Positions 10,029 through 21,720 of a stretch of 64,000 nucleotides of DNA are shown piece after piece. A program made the translations under genes and the position numbers. Position 1 is the stretch's first letter. Each line of letters starts with the position of its first letter. Source of the stretch: Chenopodium formosanum (lineage: Eukaryota > Streptophyta > Magnoliopsida > Caryophyllales > Amaranthaceae); assembly GCA_024500155.1 (NCBI GenBank), contig CM044877.1:69582001-69646000 (forward strand), read 5' to 3'. Below the pieces are notes generated by a model. The model ran no database searches. It was not told the origin of the DNA and saw only the letters and a list, made by a program, of their open reading frames with translations.

Positions 10029-13000
10029 TGGTAAGGGTAACTTGGGTTGGATAATAGATACGGGGGACCCTAATCATGTTACTTGTGATTTATCTCTATT
10101 AACTAATGTGACTAGTTGTCTGTGGGATTGCCGGATGGGAAAAATGCTGATGCATCGAAGATTGGTTCGGTGGTTTTGCAAAGGGGTTTGAAACTTGATA
10201 ACATCCTTTATGTACCCCAATTGAATTGCAATTTGATATCTGTGACTCAATTAAGTGATGAATCTAATTGCGTTATGCAATTTACTAATAAACTTTGTGT
10301 TATTCAGGACCTAACGACGAGGAAGGTGATTGGAGTGGGTGATCGTCAAGATGGACTTTATTATTTCCGTGATGTTCCTATGGTGAAGGCTTTGGTTGTG
10401 GACGGGAAATCTTCGGTCGAACTATGGCATCAACGAATGGGACATCCGTCGTCAAAAGTTATGCAATCTCTTTCGGTGGTTGTTAGTTTTTCCAGTAGCA
10501 TTTTCAAGAATAAAATTAGTGATGTATGCCCTATGGCTAAACAACATAGAAGTAGCTTTCCTATTAGTCTTATCAAGGCTAGTCGTATTTTTGAAATTGT
10601 TCATGTGGATTTATGGGGACCTTACAAGACTCCATCATCTTGTGGTGCTCATTATTTCTTAACTATCGTAGTTGATTTTTCTAGGGGTGTTTGGACCTAT
10701 TTGATTAATAATAAAACAAAAGTTGAATACATGTTTCTCAATTTTATTTCTATGGTTAGACGTCTTTAATCAAGAAATAAAAATTGTTAGGAGTGATAAT
10801 GGAACAGAATTCTTTTCCTTGAAAAATTATTTCTTTGATAATGGGATTTTAATTGAGAATTCTTGTGTGGGAACACCTCAAAAAAATAGGAGAGTTGAAC
10901 GTAAACATCAACATATATTGAATGTGGCAAGGGCTTTACGGTTTCAAGCGCACCTACCTTTGAAATTTTGGGGTGATTGTGTGCAAACGGCTTGTCATTT
11001 AATAAATAGAACACCCTCTAGGTTGCTTAAAAATAAAACTCCTATTGATGCTCTATTTAATAAACCTCCTTCATATGACTATATTCGTGTTTTTGGGTGC
11101 CTATGTTATGCTTATAATAAGGTTATAAATTTGCTAGTCGGAGTCGAAAATGTGTGTTTTTGAGGTATCCTTTTGGGAAGAAAAGTTGGAAGGTTTATGA
11201 TTTAGAGACTAAAGAGTATTTTGTCTCTAGGGATGTTTTATTTCATGATCGAAACCATATTTCCGTTTGATAAAGTGACTTGTGAGCCTCAACAACGACA
11301 ATTTATGGTTGATGGGAGTTTTAGTGATGATGAATGGAGCAGGGATGAGGGGACTGCAGTGTGCCGAGAGAATATTGGTTTTGATGAGGGAAATGAGGTC
11401 CTAAGGAGCCCGAGACAACCCCAGCAGTAAGCTCCGCAGGCAGCCCGCGATGGGAAGAGGGAAACTGCAACCAGCCTACGGAGTGTTCTGCCTGCAGCAG
11501 CTCCCCATCTTCTGCTCAACCTGATGGGTGTGCTGCGGGTGCTGGAGTGTGTACAGAGGCAGCAGGTACAGTGCAACAGCCAGCAGTTACTACACTGCCA
11601 TGACAGATCAACTTACAGGTGTTAGCGCAGGAGTTACTGAACACCCTGATTCGTCTCAGCTTATTGGGAAAGGCATGCGTGTAAAGGTTCCTTCGATCAA
11701 ACTTCACGATTATGTCACTCACACCACATGGAATAAAAGTCCATCTTGGCTTCCATCTTAGTCGTCACCTGTGACATCAACTTCCTCAGGTGCCGATTTT
11801 TATTTAACACATTTTGTTGATCCTCGTTGCTTTTCTATTGAACATAGAAAATATGTAGCTGCAATAACAGGAGGCAATGAACCGAGAAATTTTAAAGAAT
11901 CTATGAAGGACGAGGAGTGGAGACAAGCTATGGCCGATGAAATTAATGCTCTTGAAGAGCAAGGAACGTGGACTCTAGAAAATTGCCAACAAGGAAGAAA
12001 GCTCTCGGGAGTAAATGGGTCTATAAAGAAAAATATGATGAACATGAAAATTTGCAAAGATTGAAGGCGAGGCTTGTTATATTTGGTAATCATCAAATTT
12101 AAGGTCTAGACTACAATGAGACATTTGCTCTTGTGCCAAAGATGAGAACAGTACGGACTTTCCTAGCTGTTGCTGCTGTGAAAAATTGGGAGGTTCATCA
12201 GATGGACGTCCACAATGTTTTTCTTCATAGAGACTTAGAAGAAGATGTATATATGAAAATTCATCTTGGTTTTTAAATAATAACTCTGACAAAGTTTGCA
12301 GGATGAGAAAATCATTGTATGGTTTGAAACAGGCTCCTAGATGTTGGTTTGCAAAATTGACGACAACATTGAAAAATTATGGCTTTAAATAGTCATATTC
12401 TGATTACTCGTTATTTACTTTAACGAGAGGGAATTTACAAGTGAATGTGTTGGTGTATGTTGATGATTTAATCATTCCAAGCAACGACAAAGCTGCTTTG
12501 ATTAATTTTAAAGCATACTTGGGAAACTGTTTCAAAATGAAAGACTTGGGAAATTTGAAATTATTTTTGGGTCTGGAGGTAGCCCGAAATAATCAAGGGT
12601 TCTTTATTTTTTAGAGAAAGTATGCCATGGATATTATTGCAGAGTTTGTATCCCTTGATGCAAAACCAGCAGAGTTCCCTATGGAAAAACATCACAGGTT
12701 GGCTCTCGCAACGGGTGATCTGTTAGAGGATGTTGAGAAGTATCGCAGACTTGTTGGTCGCTTGATATATTTGTCTGTGACTAGACCTGATTTGACATAC
12801 TCTATTCATATTTTATCTCAATTTATGCAAAATCCTAGAATAGAGCATTGGTATGCAGCTCTGCGAGTTGTGAAATATTTGAAGAAAAATCCAGGTCAGG
12901 ATATTTTATTGAGGTCTGATAGTGCTGTACAATTGGAAGGTTGGTGTGATTCGGATTGGGCGAGTTGTCCATTATCTTGACGATCCTTAACTGGTTGGCT

Positions 13001-13390
13001 GGTGTTACTTGGTTTTTCCCCTGTGTCATGGAAGACCAAGAAGCAACCCACGGTGGCTAAACTCGTCAGAAGCGGAATATCGTTCGATGAACGGTGTATA
13101 TTGTGAATTAAAGTGGTTGAAACAACTATTTCGTGACTTAGGTGTACGTCATGACAATGGGATGCGCCTATTTTGTGATAGTCAATCTGATTTGTACATT
13201 GCTCAGAATCCGGTGTTCCATGAACACACAAAGCATATTGAGGCAAATTGCCATTTAAAACGAGATGCGATAATGGATGGTATTATATCTCCTTATGTTC
13301 CTACAACACTTCAGTTGGCCTTGGGAAATGTGAAATTTGAATTTCTTCTCCGCAAGTTGGGCATTCGAGACTTGGGTGCTCCAACTTGAG
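10029..13390 (+). pseudogene. pol: Ty1/copia pol (protease, integrase, RT, RNase H), degenerate
   Basis: Domains appear in copia order. The protease active site (IIDTG, about 10050) is followed by the GAG-pre-integrase region with ELWHQRMGHPS. The integrase core has HVDLWGP, VRSDNGTEF and a later E (VERKHQH, about 10890). RT has a YVDDLI motif at about 12457 and RNase H has CDSDWASC at about 12945. The reading frame is broken by several frameshifts (for example near 10765, 11130 and 12980) and stops (about 12102 and 12614). In integrase the first Cys of the HHCC pair is replaced by Ser (SDVCPMAK). The element cannot encode a working polyprotein. Confidence 0.9.
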
Positions 13391-13401
13391 GGGGAGGGGG
13401 G
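13388..13401 (+). other. Polypurine tract of the copia element
   Basis: GAGGGGGAGGGGGG lies directly after the pol stop and just before the LTR edge at 13402, the normal place for second-strand priming. Confidence 0.75.
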
Positions 13402-13790
13402 TATTGGGATATTTTAGGAAATAGGATAATTGTGAATATTGTGAGAATATTTCCTAGAATATTATGTGAGTTATCTTAGGATACTTGGTCTTGCCCTCCA
13501 AGTATACCTAGCTATATATATTATATGCGGCCGTATGATTGTGAATGAGAAATACACAAAAAACACATTGAAACAATTCTTAACAATAAACCATTGCAGT
13601 GGCCTCCACTTCGCATATAAATGTCTTCAATTATCTTTCTATCTGTTGTAATTCCAGCGAGCTCCGTAATAATTTCCGTCTTCCGTCATTGTCGATTGAT
13701 CTCCGGCAGTGATTCTCTGTCATCGTTTGTCATTGTCGATCGGTCTCCGGCTATCGATGATAGCCATCTTGATCGTGTCTTTGAAACTTG
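13402..13790 (+). repeat. 3' LTR of the copia element (right edge uncertain)
   Basis: It starts TATTGGGATATT (one change from the usual TGTTGGGATATT) right after the polypurine tract. A TATA-like CTATATATA lies at about 13512. No second LTR is in the window for comparison, so the right edge is a guess from the TC/CG-rich tail with repeated CATTGTCGAT (about 13688 and 13731). 13790-14070 holds no recognisable feature. Confidence 0.5.
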
Positions 13791-14072
13791 AGAAATGGAT
13801 GTGATTATACAAAAGAGGTTCATAAAGGGATTTCTAGAAGTTGGCGTTGTTTATTGAAGAAGCAGAGAGTGAGATTGAGGAGAGAGAAAAAATCAACAAT
13901 TGCAAAGAATAAAGTGATGATGATGGAGATGAATTGGTGTTCTGCTTGCATTGGTTTTCTTTTTGATCGAGCTCTGTTAGAACGAAATACTCTGGCAAAA
14001 TTGTAATGAAAGTGGGGGCCCGTCTCTCAAATGGTTGCGTTGCCTCATCCAATACTTTGAATTAAATATAAA

Positions 14073-14458
14073 TAGTTTTTGGGCCCGGGCGATGCCCTAG
14101 ATTATTACATGAAATGGAACATCAATATACGTTGTAATATATGACTTAATTTTCTTGTAATTAAATACGTTGTTCATATTAACATTTGCTACATATTAAT
14201 ATTTATTATTCCAAAAATTGCATAAGTAATCACATAACTTGGTGGTAAGATACTTACCTTTAGAATTAGAGGTTGTAGGTTCAATTCTTAATGAGAACTT
14301 TTTTTTAGTTATGATGAGTACATGACATGGAATGAAAAATAAATGGAAGGAGAGCCACGTGACATAATGAATAGTTGAGTAGATGACATGGCGTAGTGAG
14401 GAGGGTTTACGTGACACGCGAAAGTTCTTAGGAACACCTTTTAATATATTAGTATAGA
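14073..14458 (-). mobile_element. Helitron-like element, minus strand (weak)
   Basis: On the minus strand the left end reads TCTATACTAATATATTAAAAG-like sequence, a common plant Helitron 5' end. The right end has a GGGC-ATC-GCCC hairpin (about 14081-14098). The terminal CTRR is degraded and the flanking A-T dinucleotide is not clear. The element contains the tRNA-like segment at 14236-14290. Confidence 0.35.
14236..14290 (+). repeat. tRNA-related (SINE-like) promoter segment
   Basis: TGGTGGTAAG resembles a pol III A box and GGTTCAATTCT, about 35 bp on, a B box. Plant tRNA-derived SINE heads have this form. There is no tRNA cloverleaf or clear tail, so it is a remnant and not a tRNA gene. Confidence 0.35.
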
Positions 14459-14650
14459 CCTTTTAGTTGAGATCTTTTTTTTTTTTTTGAAGGGGGTAGT
14501 TGAGATCTAAGATAATTTAAATATTTTTAAGAGAAATATGTGAGATTTTTTAATTTAGGAGAGAGAGCAAATGTAGGTTAAATGTGGGTAAAATTTAAAA
14601 AAGAGAAAATGTGTAGAAATATTTTTTTTTTTTTATAAAAATAGAGAAAA

Positions 14651-14988
14651 CTAGATAATCCCCGTGCGATGCGCGGTTGGTTTGTTTGGTTTTTTTAAAA
14701 TATTTTTTTTTTGTATTAATGTGTTGAAATTTGTTATATATTTAGATTAAACTCCTAATATTAAAAGATAATATATAATAATTAGTTAATTTAAACTTAA
14801 AAATTTCATTCGCCAATTTTGCTTACGTGACATTTGAATTATTTAATTCTAAACAAATTAATAATGTCTTATTTAATTGGCTACAACAAAAATTTATAAT
14901 CCTACATGGCGCGCTAAGAAAATTAAATCCTACGTGGCTCTTCAAAAACTCGGGAAAAACTCCCCTTTATATATATATATACACATGA
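14651..14988 (-). mobile_element. Small non-autonomous Helitron
   Basis: On the minus strand it starts TC followed by an ATATATA..AAAGGGGAG end, and finishes with a hairpin (CCGCGC-ATC-GCACGG, 14661-14676) and CTAG at 14654-14651. The flanking bases are A before TC and T after CTAG, the expected AT target. Length is about 338 bp, with no coding capacity. Confidence 0.55.
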
Positions 14989-15221
14989 TTGTGATAAAGA
15001 ATCTTTTAAGTGGTCGATTTTTTAAAAAAAGACTTTTTAAATGAAAACTTGTGAAAAAGGACATTTAAGTTGTATTTTGTTTGTGTGGGGTACTTGGGGA
15101 AGGGTGTGTAGGTAATAGTAACTATATTTGGGTGTATGTATTAATAATTAGTTCATTTGATGTATTTTAAAACTCCAATTGTATTTGATTAATCCAGAAT
15201 ATTGATAAAGGTGAACTAGAA

Positions 15222-15222
<1 letters not shown>

Positions 15223-15257
<35 letters not shown>
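15223..15257 (+). repeat. Poly(A) tract, 35 bp
   Basis: An uninterrupted run of 35 A. It could be the tail of a retroposed sequence, but no LINE or SINE body is recognisable upstream. 15000-16300 is otherwise AT-rich DNA in which I see no gene. Confidence 0.8.
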
Positions 15258-15260
<3 letters not shown>

Positions 15261-16310
15261 AACTGGTTATTAACATGATTTATATCTAAATCAATTTATT
15301 TTATTTAATGTAAAACGCTAATAAAATTTTTGTGTCTATAGGGATAAGAAGAAATTCTAATAGGAAATTAGTGGCTTGTTATGAGGACTCTACTTAGAGA
15401 ATAAAGTGGAAGAGGGAGGAGAAGAGGCTTATCCATAATGCGTACAATATCACACAATTTGCTATTACCAACCTGAGAAAAAAAATTATAATTGACAAGA
15501 ATGAACAAGTAGACGTGGACCAAACTATATTGGACAAAATCCGTTTGCTATTATACGGAGTAATATTTACACAAAGATTTACAAAGGTTGTTAGTTGCCA
15601 CTATGATGTGTTACACAGATTTTGGTTTGTCTTTCTACAGTCATTAGTTTCACAACCGTTAAAGACAATTCAACATTACAAGACGAAGTAACTAACAATA
15701 ATGGTGGTGAGAAGTAAGTGATAACTTTCAAAACTTAAATCATACGCGACGTACGACGCAGTCTGCTTGGAGAAAAAAGTGTCGTAAATGAAGTACATGA
15801 CTAGAATGGTACAATCCGGTATGGATTGGATTGGAAACTTTTTTGGGGGGCTGATAAGAGTGTAAGACAATCTATGCCCAACAACCCATAAAATACTTCC
15901 TATAGCATGAAATTATTGTGGAACCATTCTGATGGGCTAATAGTCAGCCGCGTTTGAGGAGCTTAATAGGAGTGAAATTGTCATTATGCTTGCGAATTTA
16001 GAGATGTCTTATTGGCCTGTCAAATAATGCAACTGAAGTTTAAGTGGTACAATATACAATACTCTTAGTGGTATAAAATGTATTCTAGCTAATGTTGGGG
16101 TTTTTCTCAAAGATAGGATCGTTTATTTGGATACTCCTACAGTCCAAATAAAAAGCAGTCTTTGTGAGGACAACATAGAAGTAGCCGAATCTCTGACTTG
16201 TAATGTAGGTGGTTTAATTTGCTGGTTTTTATTTTCAAGACTTGGTCCACTTTTGCATCAAAGAAAAAAAAAAGTACTCTTAAGGGTACATTAAAAAACA
16301 CTCTTAGGGG

Positions 16311-16563
16311 CAGGGGCGGAGCCAGGGAGGCTGGCGGAGGCTCAAGATATTTATTAAATTTGCTCTCAATTGTCATTGATTTTGGTGTAGAGGAGTTGGT
16401 TTTTCCATGTGATAGTATGCAAGATGTCAAGGGATCAAATTTTGTAGCTAATAAAATATATATTTTTTAAAATAGTAAATGTAATCAGTTCAACAATTGG
16501 GAAATTATATACACGTAGGTATAATCTTGACCCCCTCACTTAGAAATTCTGGCTCCGCCACTG
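16311..16563. mobile_element. hAT-type MITE
   Basis: The left end CAGGGGCGGAGCCAG and right end CTGGCTCCGCCACTG are inverted repeats (14 of 15 match). They are flanked by a perfect 8 bp TSD, CTTAGGGG, at 16303-16310 and 16564-16571. Ends CAG..CTG with 8 bp TSDs are diagnostic of the hAT superfamily. At 253 bp it has no transposase and is non-autonomous. Confidence 0.93.
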
Positions 16564-16778
16564 CTTAGGGGAAAGAGCGAAGTTGGCACTATATTAAAAG
16601 TTTATTCTCTTGTGTTTTATTAACTGATACACTTTGATCGATACATATTTTTGACATTAGTGGACTTAAATAAAATAAAAGGTTAGTGAGATAGTTGGAG
16701 TATTAAAAATTTGTAACAGAAAGATAGTGGGGTCATTGTTATTAGAATCACGATTTGGATTATAGGATTGTGATCCAA

Positions 16779-17191
16779 TCAATAATTTATATATTAAAAG
16801 ACACACCAACAATGACACATGTCGGTTTATGGTGTGTCCTTAGTATTTTTTTTTAAAAAAAAAATATTTAATAGAAGATTTATTTAAGGAAATTATTCGT
16901 AAAATTTAATTACTATATAAATAGAAATGATATTTACCTTTTTTTTTATATTCATATTAAATTAACTGATTAATATGGAAAATAGAATAGCAATCTTTGT
17001 AAATATTTTTAAAAAATACAATGTTTTACTATAAGTTTTTATGTGGCAAACATAATATCCGTTTCAAGGATACGAATGAGATAGACAAAAGTTAATGACT
17101 AAAAACGAGATATTATAATATATGATCATTGATAAGTATATACGCACATAATTTTTTTTTTGTCAATAACCGTGCATGGCACGGTACCTAA
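16779..17191 (+). mobile_element. Helitron-like non-autonomous element
   Basis: A TC after A at 16778, then a TTTATATATTAAAAG stretch, opens the element. A perfect hairpin CCGTGC-ATG-GCACGG (17170-17184) precedes CTAA at 17188-17191. The base after is C and not T, so the end is imperfect. The interior is AT-rich and noncoding. Confidence 0.45.
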
Positions 17192-18247
17192 CATATTTTT
17201 AACAAATGATCCAGATTCTTAGCAAAATCGTAATTAAAGTGAGATTGTAGTAGGATTGGGTAAGATTCTATAGGATTGATAGGATCGTACAATCTCTTTG
17301 ATCCTATCAGATCCTGCAAATCAAAAAAATGTTGAGGAATTTCAGCCCATGTTATGTTAGGATCGTTGTAAGATCACGTAGGAATGTGAGGAACTAGAAA
17401 TGGAGGAATGTTAGACATTTACAAATGCATAACAAGGGATATTCATGTAATTACACATATGTACAAACGAATGCATATTCTGGTATCATTGGGTGATCAA
17501 ATGGTACCACTGAATATACAGTGATATTATATATACACATAATGGTATTATATACGCATTCAGTTGTACAAAATTTATGCATAAATAGTACCACCGAGGA
17601 TTTAATGGTACCATTTAAATTTTCAGTGGAACAATCAACATGTGGTCCCCCATCACGTGATACAATATGACCAAAAAAATAGGTGGGGTCCACCTACAGA
17701 CCTCTCTCTTCCTATCTCTCACCTCTTTTCTCTTTCTATCATGTATTTTAATAATATTTTAATCAATGTTATGCATTTACAAATGCCTTACTTTCCTCCC
17801 TTTAAAATTCCTCTAGGAATGTGTAGGTTTGTATGATCCTACTTTATCCTATCCGGTCCTACTAGATTTTTAGATTATTAAGTATTCTAAATTATTTTTT
17901 GGCTTATATTGTCTTAAAAATGGTTGATTATTTTAAAATTATTGGTTTAAGCATCAATTTTACTCGGAATAACATGTAACAATTCTTATTTTTGTGTTTA
18001 TCACCCCTTTTATGAGTTTTGTAGGATATTACGATTCGATTTTAATGATATGATCCTATCATCCCTTTTTGATCTAAATAGGATCTTGATCATGCATTGT
18101 GTGGGGTTAATAGTTTATTATTAAATATTAAAAAGTAATGAATATGAAAGAAAGTAAAAAATAATAGTAAAAAAATGTAGATGTGGATTTGGGTAGGGAT
18201 TATCGAAGGAGAAACATATACTATAAAAATTTAGCTTTTTGCCGAAA
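17192..18247. other. Intergenic AT-rich DNA
   Basis: No gene is recognisable. Several short variants of TAGGAT and GATCCTA are scattered at 17230-17310 and 17830-18080, suggesting an old decayed inverted-repeat element, but no clean terminal repeat or TSD could be found. Confidence 0.6.
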
Positions 18248-18828
18248 GTGTTAGTAGACACCCATTTGTGTCTCCCTAAAACCAAATCTAGTGATGAGTA
18301 TTTTTCACGTCGAATCATAATCGAATGAAGTGAAAGTGTGGAAAGTTTAGTGTTGCGGATAGTTTTAATTTCTTTTCTCTTCTCTCTGTTTTTTGAAAAT
18401 CTATTTTAATAAAACAGCCAATCTAGTTTGGTTGGTCCATGATATGGGTCCAATAATAGTGTAGTTGGATAGGGCTTGAAAAGAGCTTTCCAACGATATA
18501 TTATAGGCCCAATTCCGATGAATATTGAGGAAGTTATGGCCAAATTACTGAACTGGGCCTGCTTTGAGCCTTATATGCGGCCCAATGATCTAGGAGAGGG
18601 CCTAATATAGATTTATCATTCCTAATGCAATTAGGAATGGTTTTAGTCTTCTAGATTCTTCTAGAAGGTTCTTTTCATTCCTAATTCAATTAACATTGAT
18701 AAATTGACTTTTGTTGACTTTTTAGAGTTTTAATCAAAATAAAAGAACGTTTTTGAGGAAAATACGATTTTATCCTCCTGTACGACAATTTCTATCTGAT
18801 TTTAAGAAAACGCGTTAATTTCTTAGTC

Positions 18829-18918
18829 AGCGCCAAACGCCAGCTGTAGCGCCTAACGCTACGCTTCGTGCCTGGCGCTAGTCTTAGCGTCTGGCGCTAA
18901 CGTCAGCGTTTGGCGCTA
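18829..18918 (+). repeat. GGCGCC-word cluster, LTR-A
   Basis: A run of AGCGCC, GGCGCT and relatives with spacings of about 10-14 bp, directly upstream of the TATA box. Several words are decayed (GACGC, AACGC) compared with LTR-D at 52614-52704. Confidence 0.75.
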
Positions 18919-18979
18919 ATCTCGTTTTTTGCGTCAGAACTCTGTTTTTGATGTTTTATCTTTTTGGCTGATTTTTTTC

Positions 18980-18988
18980 TATAAATAG
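18980..18988 (+). promoter_or_regulatory. TATA box of LTR-A
   Basis: TATAAATAG, about 60 bp downstream of the GGCGCC-word cluster. Equivalent boxes are at 40600 (LTR-C) and 52764 (LTR-D). Transcription should start about 30 bp downstream. Confidence 0.75.
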
Positions 18989-20135
18989 CCTCCTAAAAAT
19001 TCTGTTTTCATTCACCAATTCTCTCTCTCTCACCAACTCTCATCAAGAATTTCTTGATTCTCTATCTCTTTCTAGCCTAGCTTTTTACAAACACAATTCC
19101 TCATACATTAACACTAGAAACACCTAGCATAATTCGAAGTTGCCTTCGCCCTAGACGTGAAAGGTTTTAATATTTCTAAGGGTTTGGTCCGAAATCTCTA
19201 TTTCAATTATTTAATTTAATTGTTTTAATTTTATTTTCCTTGAAGTTACTAACGTGTGTATTTTGTTATTAGAAAGAGGTACGAGGCATCAAAGTAAGTA
19301 CTTTAATAGTTTAATTGATATTATGATATAGAAATCATGTTTAGGTAGTTATTATGATATTCCTAGTATCATGTCTAGGGTAAATTTAGTACTAAATATG
19401 ATTGTTATGATGCCTTTTATGTTCTTCCTAATATTTATGATTGTTAGTATCATGTTAGGGCTATATATTTGATTTTTATTGTTTAGTGACATGCTAGGGT
19501 TTGTTATTAATCTTGTTAGTATCAAGCCTAGGATCTTGCTATTCTTATTCTTTAACATGATTTATGATTATTTTAACATTATTATTATTTTTGTTTATAA
19601 TTTATTGTTATTATATTTATTATTTATTGCTTGATCACACCTTTTATGCATGTTTAAAGGGAATTCGTACTTGTAATCATGCTTAATAAGATAATTAATA
19701 ATCTTGTTTAGGGTTAATATGATTATAATTCAAGTGATCGCCAATAAAAGATTTATTTGTGCATTAATATTTAACCAACATAGATAAACAGGTTTAGGGT
19801 TAATCCTATTGATTGCATGTTAGTCAGAAAGCGCACATGAATACGATCAGAATAAAGTAGAGGCCTATTATTAGGGCAGGTTCAATCTCTTTTAAGTTGG
19901 ATTTGTACCTTCATCCCCGAACCCTATTTGGTTCAAGACCTTATGGAGTTGACGATCTCTTGTATCGTTAAGGGGTGTAACCTTCACCTCGTGAACGGTT
20001 TACAAGTTCCTAAAAAAACTTGTTGGCGACTCTTTTGCTCTATCTTCTTTCCCATTGGACGCCACTGTACTTTAGTGTATGATCACAGTGGGGTTCAAGT
20101 TGGGTATTAATGCTTGGAATATTCCCTACAGTTTT

Positions 20136-20153
20136 TGGCGACTTCACTGGGGA
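20136..20153 (+). other. Primer binding site of element AD
   Basis: TGGCGACTTCACTGGGGA lies 5 bp after the LTR end. Its counterpart in BC at 22288 is TGGCGACTCCACTGGGGAC. This form of PBS is common in Tat-type Ty3/gypsy elements; I do not assign the tRNA. Confidence 0.75.
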
Positions 20154-21715
20154 GGATTTCTATTTTAATTCCTGAATTTATTTCGGCAATGATTTAGAAT
20201 GAGTGGATGAGACTCGAAAAGTTTTAAGTATTTCATGTGCGTAATTTGGATTAACATATATTATTGTCATATGCATAAAAAAGATCTCATTGGAAAGACC
20301 ATCCGTAATGAGTTAAAACATAGGATTTTTACACGTAGGAAATTTGAGGAATATCTTTCACAACTAGAATCGAAATAACACTACGCGAAATAGGAAAATT
20401 TTATCGAGCACAGAAAGCTGCTGAGGCATGTTGGAACTAGCGTCAGCGAACAAAGATTAGCGCCAGTATTTTGACCTTAGCGCCAGACGATAGCCTCTGT
20501 CGCCAGGCGCTAAAGCCAAAAGCTAGCGCCAGCCTCTGTTTGCTGGCGCCAAGTTCTTCCAATACCGAGCAAGAAATATGCGTTCTAATTTTGACCAGTT
20601 TTTAGCACTGTTTGCTCGATCCTACTTCCTGATTGAGTTTTTCTCACTTTTCTGAAACTCATATGTGTTCTACATATGAACATAACCCTCTGGGAATTCA
20701 TGCTCCATCTACCTGATTGAACGCTTTGAGCAACAAAGGGTACATCCGAGAATGTTGAATTCACCAAACCATGGAAGCGAGTTTTTCTAAACTCGCGGTG
20801 TCCCATCCACTTGCGCCAACCCTTCAGGGTTAGGCTTCCGCGCGGTGCATCCGGAAAATTAACCATGGACCCTCTTTGACTAACCCATATCCCGAACTTT
20901 AGAGAACTAGAGCCATGGTTAGGTTGCAAACTCATTGCATCATATTGTGCCTACTTGACTAATTGTGCATTATTTGTTGTGCATACTCTATGTGATTTTT
21001 CCTAACCGTTTGTTTGACTTGTGTTAAGTCTAAATAAACTAATTAATGACTAAAGGACTTTGTTTAATTAATTAATTAATTAATTTGAGGTAATAAATAT
21101 GTCTAAAATCGAGTCATAGTCCCTTTAAGTCAACCCGGATTTTTATTCTCGTATACTGCACAAGCGTCAACTTGTTTAAGTCATAGCTGGAGTTCTAGAA
21201 AGAACTACGAGTTTTATCTTTAATTTGGAGTTGGTTTCATCCAAATCAGAGTCACAGATCAAAAGTTATGACTAAAATACCACAGTCTGTCCAGTTTAAT
21301 GCATCTACGTGAGGTCTTAACTTAGTTTTTGTTCGAGTCTAGTCACATAGTCTAGCCACATGGTCATGACACGAGTCTTAACATGTCACCTACACTCACT
21401 AGTCCTAGCACACACTTTATATATATGTACACCATGACCATGTCTTAGGTTCATGCATGAATCGGTTTTCTCCGTCATTTGAGTGGGAGTACATTCTATT
21501 CCTAATTTTTCATGTCACTCCATCTACATGCTTTCTCCATATCACCACCTTCATTCTTCCTACATTCTTCCATCCATGCATGTTGAATAGACTTTGAGTC
21601 ATGTGATTGACAAACAAAAAATGAAAGTAATGATTGATGAAACAAATGCAAAGACAAGTTTCTCACTAAGATTTCATGCCTTCTTCTTTTTTTTCAAATC
21701 CTTTCCCCAATAAGT
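20154..21715 (+). other. 5' leader of element AD
   Basis: Noncoding leader homologous to those of BC and E. It contains a GGCGCC cluster (20438-20551) and a perfect stem-loop GCGAGTTT-TTCT-AAACTCGC (20777-20796) inside a conserved block (about 20640-20900). An antisense frame of 116 codons crosses that block but is broken in E and BC, so it is not called. BC inserted at its downstream end. Confidence 0.7.
20438..20551 (+). repeat. GGCGCC-word cluster, AD leader
   Basis: Degenerate words (AGCGTC, AGCGCC, GGCGCC) at similar spacing to those in the E and BC leaders, ending with TGCTGGCGCCAA, which is shared by all three. Confidence 0.7.
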
Positions 21716-21720
21716 CTAGC
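21716..21720. repeat. Target site duplication of element BC, left copy
   Basis: CTAGC immediately before the BC LTR start; the matching CTAGC is at 41870-41874. This proves that the truncated LTR at 21721 and the full LTR ending at 41869 belong to one insertion. Confidence 0.93.

Larger units (their letters stand above)
18253..20130 (+). repeat. 5' LTR of element AD
   Basis: It starts AGTAGACACCC (first T of TGTAGACACCC mutated) and ends CCCTACA, about 1.88 kb. It contains a GGCGCC-word cluster (18829-18918) and a TATA box TATAAATAG (18980-18988), followed by a CTCTCTCTC-rich segment. The distal part has a gene-like CG-richer block (about 19880-20110) conserved in all LTR copies but without a supported protein. 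Confidence 0.9.

Noticed and set aside
14226..14290. Possible tRNA gene from A-box and B-box like words
   Set aside because: No acceptor stem or cloverleaf can be formed; best read as a SINE-type remnant.
20585..20935. 116-codon antisense frame in the AD leader
   Set aside because: The homologous frame in E is broken by one extra A and in BC by several changes; no domain. The block is conserved as DNA, not as protein.
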